Position numbers and translations under genes: made by a program. Of a DNA stretch of 49,148 bases, positions 22,815-49,148 are shown in pieces. The stretch lies in assembly GCA_001579985.1 (NCBI GenBank), contig LRSR01004537.1, positions 1 through 49,148 on the forward strand. The letters are read 5' to 3'. The notes under the pieces were generated by a model. That model worked only from the letters and a program-made list of their open reading frames with translations. It did no database searches and was not told the DNA's origin. Source of the DNA: Hypsibius dujardini (taxonomy: Eukaryota; Tardigrada; Eutardigrada; Parachela; Hypsibiidae). Within the stretch, counting starts at the first letter, position 1. Each line of letters starts with the position of its first letter.

Positions 22815-22887
22815 GGGGATGTAGCTCAAATGGTAGAGCGCCCGCTTAGCATGCGGGATGTAGGGGGATCGATGCCCTCCATCTCCA
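22815..22887 (+). tRNA. tRNA-Ala (anticodon AGC)
   Basis: The 73-nt cloverleaf has acceptor stem GGGGATG pairing with CATCTCC (one G-T pair), discriminator A, and D-arm and A-box TAGCTCAAATGG. The anticodon stem CCCGC/GCGGG holds loop TTAGCAT (anticodon AGC), and the T-arm is GGGGG/CCCTC. The T-loop is ATCGATG: the usual T54 is A, which also weakens the B-box (normally GGTTCGA). A run of six T (22889-22894) follows, a Pol III terminator. No CCA is encoded, as expected in a eukaryote. It sits in a segment upstream of gene B that has no counterpart upstream of gene C. Confidence 0.85.
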
Positions 22888-22888
22888 A

Positions 22889-22905
22889 TTTTTTAACTTT
22901 TTTTT
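22889..22905 (+). terminator. Pol III T-run terminator of the tRNA
   Basis: Six T are followed, after AAC, by a longer T-run immediately 3' of the tRNA. Confidence 0.75.
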
Positions 22906-22989
22906 GCCCTGGCTTGATCCGTGTCTATTTCGGTGCATGTTTGATTGAAAAGCAGTACGTTTGACAAACGTGGATGCAGTATATTGAAG

Positions 22990-23295
22990 CACCTACAGTA
23001 GATGTGTTTTTTATGCCTGTCTTCCGTCATCTTTGTCTCTGTGCGTTGTGCCTGCGTCTGTGTCTATGTTTGTGTCTGTGCCGGTGTCTGTGTTTGCGTC
23101 CGTGTCTGTCTATCTACGTGTCTACGTGTATGTCTTTGTCTACGTGTCAGTGTCTGTGTGTGTGTCTGTGTGCGTGTCTACGTCTATGTCTGTGACGCCT
23201 GTGTCTGTGTGTATATCTGTGTCTGTTTGTGTACGTGTCCACATCTATGTCTGCGCCTGTGTTTGTGTCTGTGTCTGCATCAGTATCTTTGCACC
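22990..23295 (+). repeat. Degenerate TGTCTG hexamer tract
   Basis: Imperfect tgtctg/tgtctatg units. The equivalent tract upstream of gene C (35283-35385) is a much purer hexamer array, so the B copy is expanded, interrupted and decayed. Confidence 0.85.
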
Positions 23296-23416
23296 CTCAG
23301 TGACTGTGCGCATTTGACGTTAAAAACTTTATCAGTCGAATTGCCTCGATCAAGGCCACAACATCGTGCTATCACAGCGATTTTAAAGACAAATATTGGT
23401 TTGGCACCATACTTAC

Positions 23417-23526
23417 GGTTCCCACCAAGGTGTCAGTGATCTCATCGGCAATACTAAATCCAGAGAAAAAGATACCGCAACCGAATGATCTCATTTCAGA
23501 TTTCGCTTTGTATGGGCATTTTAGTT
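23417..23526 (-). pseudogene. Receptor-like exon relic (copy 1)
   Basis: A 110-nt minus-strand segment is bounded by a possible acceptor (gtaaacag) and a clear donor (GGAACC|gtaagt). It reads MRSFGCGIFFSGFSIADE, then ITDTLVGT, up to the donor. The pattern F-x-C-G-x-F-F-S-x-x-x-I-x-D followed by TLVGT and a phase-0 donor resembles the exon before TM7 in gustatory-receptor genes. No TM7 exon is found on the minus strand below it and no other receptor exons above it, so I treat it as a relic. A nearly identical copy lies at 35560-35669. Confidence 0.3.
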
Positions 23527-23578
23527 CTGTTTACGACTGCAGATAATTGTTCGTACCAGGCAGAACTGTACGGCGCGT

Positions 23579-24181
23579 ACTAAAACATGTGCTGTGGTGG
23601 TGTGCTGTGGTGGTGTGCTGGGCAGGTGTGCTGGGCAGGTGTGCTGGGCAGGTACTAAAGCAGCACATACGCTGTGCGCTTGTGCTGTAGGGCAGAAAAA
23701 AACATTTGTTTTTGAAGTACTGTAGGCTCCTGATCTCAAGGGTCGATTATGCTCCATCCCCGCTGATTCACATCAAGCTTGAGCAGATTCTTTAATTCCG
23801 TTTACTTGTCCGTAAAATAGCCGGAGATCTATTTGGCCCCAGAATGGGGCGGGGGTAAAATAGCCACTCCGTAAAAATGTTGAAACCGAAATCATCATTT
23901 CAATCAAGCAAGGCAGCATAGTCTGTCAGGCAAAAACCAACGGACCAATCACGGACAAGTGAACGGAATTGAACAATCTGGTTAACCTTGACGTGAATCA
24001 GCGGGGATGAGGCATAATCGATCCTTTAGATCGGGAGCGTACAGTACTTCAAAAACAAATGTTTTTTTCTGCCCTACAGCATAAGCGCACAGCGCATGTT
24101 TTAGTACCTGCCCAGCACACCTGCACAGCGCACCAGCACAGCACACCAGAACAGCACACCAGAACAGCATATGTTTTAGTG
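23579..24181. mobile_element. Foldback (long inverted-repeat) element upstream of gene B
   Basis: Two arms of about 230 bp (23579-23812 and 23951-24181) are imperfect reverse complements around a spacer of about 140 bp. Shared inner blocks include GCTGATTCAC, TCGATTATG, GAAGTACTGTA and the ACTAAAACAT ends. The homologous site upstream of gene C (around 35725-35745) lacks the element and reads straight through from the GTACCA block to the ACTTCAG block. The B copy therefore looks like a roughly 600-bp insertion, probably a non-autonomous foldback or MITE-type element. No transposase is encoded. Open frames in the arms are shadows of the repeat. Confidence 0.75.
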
Positions 24182-24549
24182 GGTGCCGAACTGGCACTAG
24201 CACTTCAGCATACAGACCAGATAAAGCAGACCTGGATATCAACCATAAGACAGGGCATATCAGAACCGCCAGAATGACACATTTTGTTCATTTATTTAAG
24301 AAATTATTCGCACTCTAAGAGGAAATTCCGGTTTGCGTGGGTTGGAGAACTGAAAGGATAAACAACCGCTCCGTTCCGTTCCGCAACTGTCAGCGTTTTC
24401 CCTTTCGTTGACTGAAAGGTGATAGAAAGCGGTTGCTCGATTGATCAACTGAAGGGTTAATTACGACAGTATTTATTTCACCGGTTGTTTTAATTGATTT
24501 TCGTTTGGTTAATTAATTGATTGGTCGTATTTACCCAGCTGACTCTGTA

Positions 24550-33919
<9,370 letters not shown>

Positions 33920-33934
33920 TAGAACTGGGCTCGC

Positions 33935-33940
33935 AATAAA
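33935..33940 (+). promoter_or_regulatory. Candidate polyadenylation signal of gene B
   Basis: AATAAA lies 15 nt after the stop codon. The homologous site in gene C reads GATAAA (45677-45682), so 3' end formation may differ between the copies. Confidence 0.5.
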
Positions 33941-34199
33941 TACCCGCCATTCTCCAATCCTGGTCGTGCCTTTTTTGGTCAATCTTTTCTTTCGGTTGAC
34001 GTGATGATATTAACAGCTATCCGTCGAGAAATGATGGTTTCTTTTCGTCCCGGTTTTGTTGTGATATCCTTTCGCGCGTAACAGCTGTTGTCTTTTTTTA
34101 GAGATGTATCTCTGGATGATCTGTGATTTTTGCGCTTTCAGTAAATACATAGAGTACAACAGTAAATCTATACGTAATATTGCATTTGCACCACGTATA

Positions 34200-34560
34200 T
34201 GAGCCAGGTCCCTATTCGCCAACTCCTGCCTATTTCGTCTGATTCAGTGTCCTCTGGAGTCCATGGCCTTTCAGACGTCTTCGACTCTACTGCGTTGCGG
34301 ACTCATCGGAAGAGACTGCCGTTCAATCCTGCCAAGTCCATCCACATCTTTCTATCGAAGAAGCTGGACTGGTCTCCCATTTCAAGGTACCGTCTCAACG
34401 GAATTCTAATTACACGCTGAGTCGACCAAGTATCTTGGTGTTCCCATCGACCAGAGTCTGTCATGGAAAGCACACACCGCGACCGTGGTGGCTGTCGACC
34501 CCGAACATGCCAGCGCGCCGATTCGAGAAATCGAATTTGGAGTGGAAGAGTGTTAAAAAT
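34200..34560 (+). mobile_element. LINE-type reverse transcriptase relic (thumb region)
   Basis: One frame reads LPFNPAKSIHIFLSKK, then SRYRLNGILIT and a stop. The neighbouring frame continues with STKYLGVPIDQSLSWKAHT. This is the conserved order of the region after the RT catalytic core in non-LTR retrotransposons (N-x-x-K, LNG, KYLGV-x-ID, LxWxxH). A frameshift and stop near 34418 show it is dead. No poly(A) tail or target duplication is visible. Confidence 0.72.
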
Positions 34561-35282
34561 CTTGGAATCGAACGTTTTCAAAAAACGACGTCTGTGTGGG
34601 TTAGAGGTATTAAAAAAATTAAATTGAATCTTGCTAGAGCATAAATCAAACAATCAACGGTTGAATTGAATGGGAAACCCGCGGAGCCATCGGGGAACTT
34701 TCGAATTTTCTCCCGCTCACGCCAGAGCTCGTTTGCAGATGAAATTTATACTGTGTAACATTTTGTGGACACCGGTAAAAATTGTTCGTGGCCCAGCGTC
34801 GTACGGAATATTAATAATTATTAGATTGAAACTCCAATAAACCGCTCTTGCGCGACACACATTCTTTTGTAAAAAAAATGTGAAGCAGCTCTTGTTGAGC
34901 CCTGATATTAAGTTACCTTGAGCCACAAACTCAACTCGATCACATTGTCGGTTATTTTATGAAGGCTCCAATCTTGATGACTCCTCAAATCTGGGGTGTA
35001 AATTAAATTTTAGTTTTTGACCTGTAGTAAATGCTCACATGGACAGGCGTTGGAATAAATAAACATTTGAGGCAGTGGGATCAATGGTGGCCCAAAATTG
35101 ACGGTTCTAAGTTTGTCTCAACAGCATTCCCGAACCCGATAAATCCCTGATTTGGTCCTACAATGTTAGGATTGTTTTGACCTTTATGGTTCTGTTTGCT
35201 TGAAAAAGTTGCCATTTATCCAACCAGTTTTATATCGCTATATCTGTGACACCCTTTAAATTGTGTCTGCGTTTGAGCCCAT

Positions 35283-35385
35283 GTGTCTGTGTCTGTGTCT
35301 GTGTCTGTGTCTGTGTCTGTGTCTGTGTCTGTGTCTGTGTCTGTGTCTGTGTCTGTGTCTGTGTCTTTGTTTGTGTCTGTGTCTG
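35283..35385 (+). repeat. (TGTGTC)14 hexanucleotide array
   Basis: Fourteen perfect hexamers (84 nt) are followed by a few variants. It is homologous in position to the degenerate hexamer tracts at 22385-22560 and 22990-23295 upstream of gene B. Confidence 0.95.
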
Positions 35386-35559
35386 CATGAGTATCTTTGC
35401 ATCCTCAGTGACTGTGTCTATACCGAAATACATGCCCTTGTCTGTGCTTGCGCATTTGACGTTAAAAACTTTATCGGTCGAATTGCCTTCGGTCAAGGCC
35501 ACAACATCGTGCCACCGCAGCGATTGTAAAGACAAATATTGGTTTGGCACCATACTTAC

Positions 35560-35669
35560 GGTTCCCACCAAGGTGTCAGTGATCTCATCGGCAATACTAA
35601 ATCCAGAGAAAAAGATACCGCAACCGAATGATCTCATTTCAGATTTCGCTTTGTATGGGCATTTTAGTT
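35560..35669 (-). pseudogene. Receptor-like exon relic (copy 2)
   Basis: This is the second copy of the 110-nt segment described at 23417-23526. It has the same donor (GGAACC|gtaagt) and the same encoded sequence. The frame and splice site are intact, but no partner exon is visible. Confidence 0.3.
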
Positions 35670-36133
35670 CTGTTTACGACTGCAGATTATGTTCTCCTTC
35701 CTCTGGTTCGTACCACGCAATACTGTTTTAGTACTTCAGTATACAGACCAGATAAAGCGGCCTCTGACATCACTCCGAAGAGAGATCATATAAGAACCGC
35801 CAGAATGACATATTTTGTTCATTAGTTTAAGAAATTATTCGCACTTTGACTAACAGGAAATTCTGGTTTGCCTGGCCTTGAGAGCTGAAAAGGTGAATGA
35901 CCGCTCCGTTCAGCTCTGCTGTGGTCAGCGTTCTCCGTTCCGTTGACTTAGTGGTGATGAAAAGCGGTTGCTTGATTGATGAACTGAGGGGTTAATTACG
36001 AGAGTATTTATTTACCGGTTGTTTAATTGATATTCCGTTAGGCTGATTAATTGATTGGTTTTAATTACCCGGCTGACTTTGGACTCGTTTTTCTTTCTCT
36101 CCCATCACGTCCCTTATCAGACGCCCACCGATA

Positions 36134-36178
36134 CAATGAGATAGCGCAATCCGTCCAAATTGTCTCGCTATCTCATTG
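36134..36178. promoter_or_regulatory. 13-bp hairpin upstream of gene C
   Basis: CAATGAGATAGCG (36134-36146) and its perfect reverse complement (36166-36178) flank a 19-nt loop, about 195 bp before the start codon. It lies in a segment of about 290 bp (about 36080-36371) with no counterpart before gene B. It may be a protein-binding palindrome, an RNA structure in the 5' UTR, or the relic of an insertion. Confidence 0.55.
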
Positions 36179-36371
36179 GGCTTCTCTTTCCTGTCATGTA
36201 GGGAGATTTAATTTGCCTCTCTCGAATTGACATTTGTCGTTTTCGCTGCACAGCAAAGTAAGAGAGTCTCCCGCACTGTCCGCACACTTCCATAGATGAC
36301 TGTACGCACGAAGACTGCGCACTCCACACGTCATCCATCCAAGTGTGGGCTTCCCGGTCGGGCGAGCTGGT

Positions 36372-45661
<9,290 letters not shown>

Positions 45662-46497
45662 TAAGACTGGGTCCGCGATAAATACCCGGTATTATCCAGT
45701 CTTGGTCCTGCCTTTTTTTGGCTAATCTTTTCTTCGATTGACGTGATGATATTCGCAACTATCCGTCGGCAAATGATAATTTCTTTTCGTCCGGGTTTTA
45801 TTGTGATATCCTTTCACGTGTCGCGACTAGATATATCATTAAGTAGCTATTATCATTATCATTAGTTGTCCATTATATCTTAATTGTCTTCTTCCATTAG
45901 CTACTTCTTTCTCTTTCCATTAACCTTTGGCTACCTCGTTTCTCTCTCGTCTCTTGTCTTCTGTAGTATATTATCTGATGTATGTGTGACAGTCCGAACT
46001 GTCCATAGTAATATTCTCTCTTCTCTATTCTCTGTTCTTTTCTTTCGTGCTACGCTACATTTGGAGGTCTTACCGAGAATCTTACTCATTTTCTGTCTCG
46101 GGTAATTTTTTTTTCCGGCGCGTGTAGCCTATGGCCGTGGGTTTTTTAAGAATCCCTCTGACCAGCTCGAGTCAGTAGTGTGGAAAGGTCTGCGAACAGA
46201 AAGGTTGTCTGGTGTGGTCGCTCCCGCTGGAAGCCCCGGAGGAGTCAAGCTGCTCTCCATCTCCGTAGAGACACTTGCACGAACTGGAAAATTCATTTTT
46301 CACTGAATTTCATTGAATCAACTGGATTTTCATTGATTGGTCCTTTCAGCTGGATGACAAATACCCAACATGCCAGACCATAGTCTTCGAAAAGATGATC
46401 ACTTCAACTGCGTCCAAATTCCATAAATTCGTCCCTCACCGATTCAGATAGGGAGAAGTAGAGTACCCATTGCCAGTCGAGCGAGCGTTCAAGCCAC
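45662..46497. other. 3' region of gene C, no further gene
   Basis: Homology to the 3' flank of gene B runs to about 45830 and then stops, marking the right end of the duplicated unit. The following pyrimidine-rich sequence (45840-46110) holds no supported gene. Confidence 0.55.
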
Positions 46498-46529
46498 GTG
46501 ATGCCCTTTTTGTCAGTATCGAACTGCCC

Positions 46530-47290
46530 CACCAGGTCCACACCGAGACCAACGTCGACTGCTGTAAACGTTGCAGAGCAGACTGGCAGATCGAAAAACC
46601 ACAAGTTTCATATCAGGCGAATTAGGGATGCCGCTATTGCGACACGAAACCTTCAAAAGGTTTGGAATTATATCAAATCATCAATCGATGTCCAAACCGT
46701 TCCACCATTACAATGTTCTAATTCTGACTCTTTTGTCTTTACAGAGAGTGAGAAAGTGAACCTCTTGAATTCCTTTTTTCCCAGTTGTCAACAGCCCTGT
46801 GCCACCCATTGCCATTCTGCACCGCCTTCTCTAATCGATTGCCCAGTTGTCCGGATCTCAACAACAAACGTCCGAATGATGCTCATCGGGCTCGACACTA
46901 CAAAAGCCAGTGGAGCCTTCAAAATGATCAACGAATTACTGAAAAAGTGCGACGACTTCATCGTTTGGGCGATTACTCTTTTAGTTAACAGCTGCCTGTC
47001 TCGTGATTTCTTTCCAAACACATAGAAGCAATATTTTATTCCCCCCCCCCCCGAGGAGCCGGCGACACCACCATATGTGTCGGTTTCCGACCGATCGCTC
47101 TCTTGGACCCTGTTTCTAAATTTACCAAAGTTTTTTTTTGCAGTGTGCGCCGCATTAATCTGGGAAAAAATCATCATATCACCAAATAACCAATGAGCAA
47201 CTTGGCTTCCGCTCGAAACGGTCAACGGCGCTGCTTCTTGCCATGACCGTTCAAGAGTGGATGGATGCCGTGGGCTTTTGGAGTATTTTA
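46530..47290 (+). mobile_element. LINE-type reverse transcriptase relic (N-terminal and core region)
   Basis: The first frame (to 47025) reads RNLQKVWNYIKSSI, SEKVNLLNSFF and then VRMMLIGLDTTKASGAF, LLKKCDDFI and LVNSCLSRDFFPNT. This is the pre-RT and RT-0/1 order of non-LTR elements. After a 12-C run (47041-47052) a second frame gives FRPIALLDPVSKFTKVFF, and a third gives NEQLGFRSKRSTALLLAM. These match the RT motifs YRPISLL...SK and QxGFRxxRST. At least two frameshifts and internal stops show an inactive copy. The YxDD core and thumb are not found downstream. Confidence 0.78.
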
Positions 47291-48780
47291 TTGCAAAAGT
47301 ATCAAGCGGAGACTTATAAAAATATGAAAACAAAGTATCATAAATGCTTTGACAATTTCATGCACAAATAGGTGTAATTCTGGAATACTGCTTGGTCACT
47401 ACTTTCCTGATTAGCTTGCCCCGTTGCATATCGGTATGATCACGGTTTGTCTCACAATTTTTTTTGTATCCCACATCGTTTGCGTGTTTCACAGCTTTGC
47501 TTATCCTTGTGTATAATTTAGCCCCTTACGCGTGTGTGCCCTATACCGCTACCGTAAACTTCGTTTTTGCTGGTGACCCGGCGCGGTAGCTCCGACAAAT
47601 CGTTTACTTATGGCTACTCAGTTCTCGGCGTGCCGAGTCAGACAGCGAATGTTCGTCTTCTTTGCGATCGAGCGAAACTGATTCAGATACTAAATCGAGT
47701 ACTGAGGACCTCAATACTGATTTGTGTGTCTCAGAAACCAGATCTTGGCCGACTAGAGGAACTTCCACTGGACATTTCTCTGGCATTTCTTTGCTGGACA
47801 CGCCAGTATGGCCACTCTCATGCGTTAAGATAGCTAAAGTAGAGGGAAATCGAAACAGTGGACACGCAAAAAAATCATTATATTTATCCAGTAAGACTGT
47901 GTCCTGAGACCGTGGCCGTGTACTGCGACCGTACTGTACAGTACTGTGACCATTTTGTAGAAAAGTATGATCTTTAAGTAAAAGGACAGAACGAATGCGT
48001 TAAGATAGCTAAAGTAGAGTGAATCCTACATCATTTATACGGTCAAACTTCCAAAATAGTTTAAAAATTCCGCTCCTTCCGAAAAGAAGGTTCCATGTAC
48101 GTAATAACAGCTGAATAAGCACATTTTAGAATGTGAGGGTAGATAGGAATGAGTAAACTAGGTAAATAAACTGTAATATTAATACGTGTTATTTTACTGT
48201 TGGGTACCACTCAACATTACCTATATTTAGACAACTCCGAGTTTTCAAAGTTCTGTTTCGAAAATATTTTACTTAAATTTAACTGCATGCCCGGTTCAGG
48301 ATGACATTTATTTTCATTTTCATGCTCAAACCGCTTGAGTTGCATCAAGCGTACGAGTGCGCAACCCGGCTGCTTCACCGGAGATCGTCCCCTTTTTGAC
48401 CTCTTGTTATGGCCAAGTTTACTGGGATCTTCCAAGATGTGGAAACAGTTCAATGCCATGTGGAAATACTAGAGCGCGGTGCTTATAATACTGTAGAGTC
48501 CCGACCCATCCGTGGTGCCTACGTCATCACACAGTAAAAAGCAACCGTTCAGCGATTTGGGAGGATTTGGGTGTTAGGTCTACCAACCGTCAGTTGGATA
48601 GTTAACAAGTTTATTAGACTGATAGTAAAGACCGTTAGAGAAATAAACTGGAAGAAAGGAAAGAAGAAGTAGAACTGACTGTAAAAATATTAAAACACAT
48701 TATTATATAATAAAGTTTTAACTATAGAAATGTAGGTAAATGGCACATACATCAGAATAGGGTTAATAGAGTGGACAGAG
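47291..48780. other. No supported gene
   Basis: A Ser-rich open frame near 47600-47907 (SDSECSSSLRSSETDSD) has no recognisable domain. A short word (gttaagatagctaaagtagag) recurs at 47824 and 47999. I see nothing else. Confidence 0.4.
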
Positions 48781-49017
48781 TTACAAACTAGTATGATACT
48801 CTTGAGTTAAAGAACTATCATGATTGGATATGGGGACTTGTTGGGCGTGTCCAACAACTGCCCTCCACCGGAAAAACACCGACCGCGCGTGGTAGTTTGC
48901 TACAACTTTTTCCGAGGCGCCGGGTTTTTGCGAGGGCGGCGCGTCGGAACCCGATAAGGCCCCCCAACGGTAAAATTGAGCGGTTCCTGAACGTCGGTTT
49001 GTGTGGTTGTCGGTGCA

Positions 49018-49128
49018 CCTGCGCGACCCGACAATCATCTGAAAGGTCGCGCTGTCCACCGGGCCCACCAAACTACTAAACGCGGCTCGCGTTGCCTGGT
49101 ATAATACGTCAAATGCGTCGTCGCTCAT
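49018..49128 (-). CDS. Possible first exon of an unknown gene at the right edge
   Basis: The minus-strand frame starts with ATG at 49128 (MSDDAFDVLYQATRAAF, then a VGPVD stretch) and reaches a possible donor (CGCAG|gtgcac) near 49018. GC content rises sharply here. If unspliced, the frame stays open for 115 codons to 48781. I do not recognise the protein, and the upstream flank is only 20 bp long, so this is a weak call. Confidence 0.22.
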
Positions 49129-49148
49129 AGTGAATCCGGGCGGTAAAA

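Larger units (their letters stand above)
33920..36371. other. Intergenic region between genes B and C
   Basis: Homology to the sequence after gene C continues to about 34090. A LINE relic occupies about 34200-34560. The second copy of the duplicated unit begins near 35140 with the hexamer array, the receptor-like relic and the upstream region of gene C. Confidence 0.7.

Noticed and set aside
48217-48459. 80-codon minus-strand frame
   Set aside because: No recognisable protein, no splice context and AT-rich composition like the surroundings.

Overview
This is a eukaryotic, invertebrate-type nuclear window. Every recognisable gene is split by GT-AG introns of roughly 45 to 800 bp, there is a Pol III tRNA gene, introns are full of tetranucleotide microsatellites, and decayed non-LTR retrotransposon pieces lie between genes. 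A 7-TM gustatory-receptor-type gene plus expanded MRP transporters point to an animal, most likely an ecdysozoan. A tardigrade would fit, but that assignment is an impression from gene style and not proven by the sequence.

Layout. At 0.7-3.0 kb (minus) lies a four-exon gustatory-receptor-like gene, joined here to a 417-residue open frame in which all introns are phase 0. At 5.8-6.3 kb (plus) is a short two-exon frame that may be an LC8-type dynein light chain. At 7.4-10.5 kb (plus) lie an unrecognised decayed coding remnant and the C-terminal exons of a protein-kinase-like gene whose catalytic motifs are lost (pseudokinase). Each of these two contains one in-frame TGA. A TCTG/CTGC tetranucleotide tract fills 10.67-11.1 kb.

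The main content, 11.76-45.66 kb (plus), is a head-to-tail array of three full-length ABCC/MRP1-type transporters with a TMD0 domain: A (26 exons, 1543 aa), B (24 exons, 1522 aa) and C (24 exons, 1525 aa). In all three the summed exon length is an exact multiple of three, and the Walker A, signature, Walker B and H-loop motifs of both nucleotide-binding domains are present. B and C are near-identical, including most intron sequence, and come from a recent tandem duplication of an 11-12 kb unit (about 22.27-34.09 and 35.14-45.83 kb). A is an older paralogue with many different intron positions, including a 15-nt microexon. The duplicated units differ by insertions: a tRNA-Ala-bearing segment and a foldback inverted-repeat element upstream of B only, and a roughly 290-bp segment with a 13-bp hairpin just before the start codon of C only.

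Between and after the duplicated units (34.2-34.6 and 46.5-47.3 kb) are frameshifted pieces of LINE-type reverse transcriptase. The last 1.8 kb has no gene I can identify, apart from a possible first exon on the minus strand at the right edge.

How the genes work together: the three transporters probably export conjugated or amphipathic compounds across membranes, with the duplication giving dosage or regulatory divergence. The receptor and kinase-like genes show no functional link to them.
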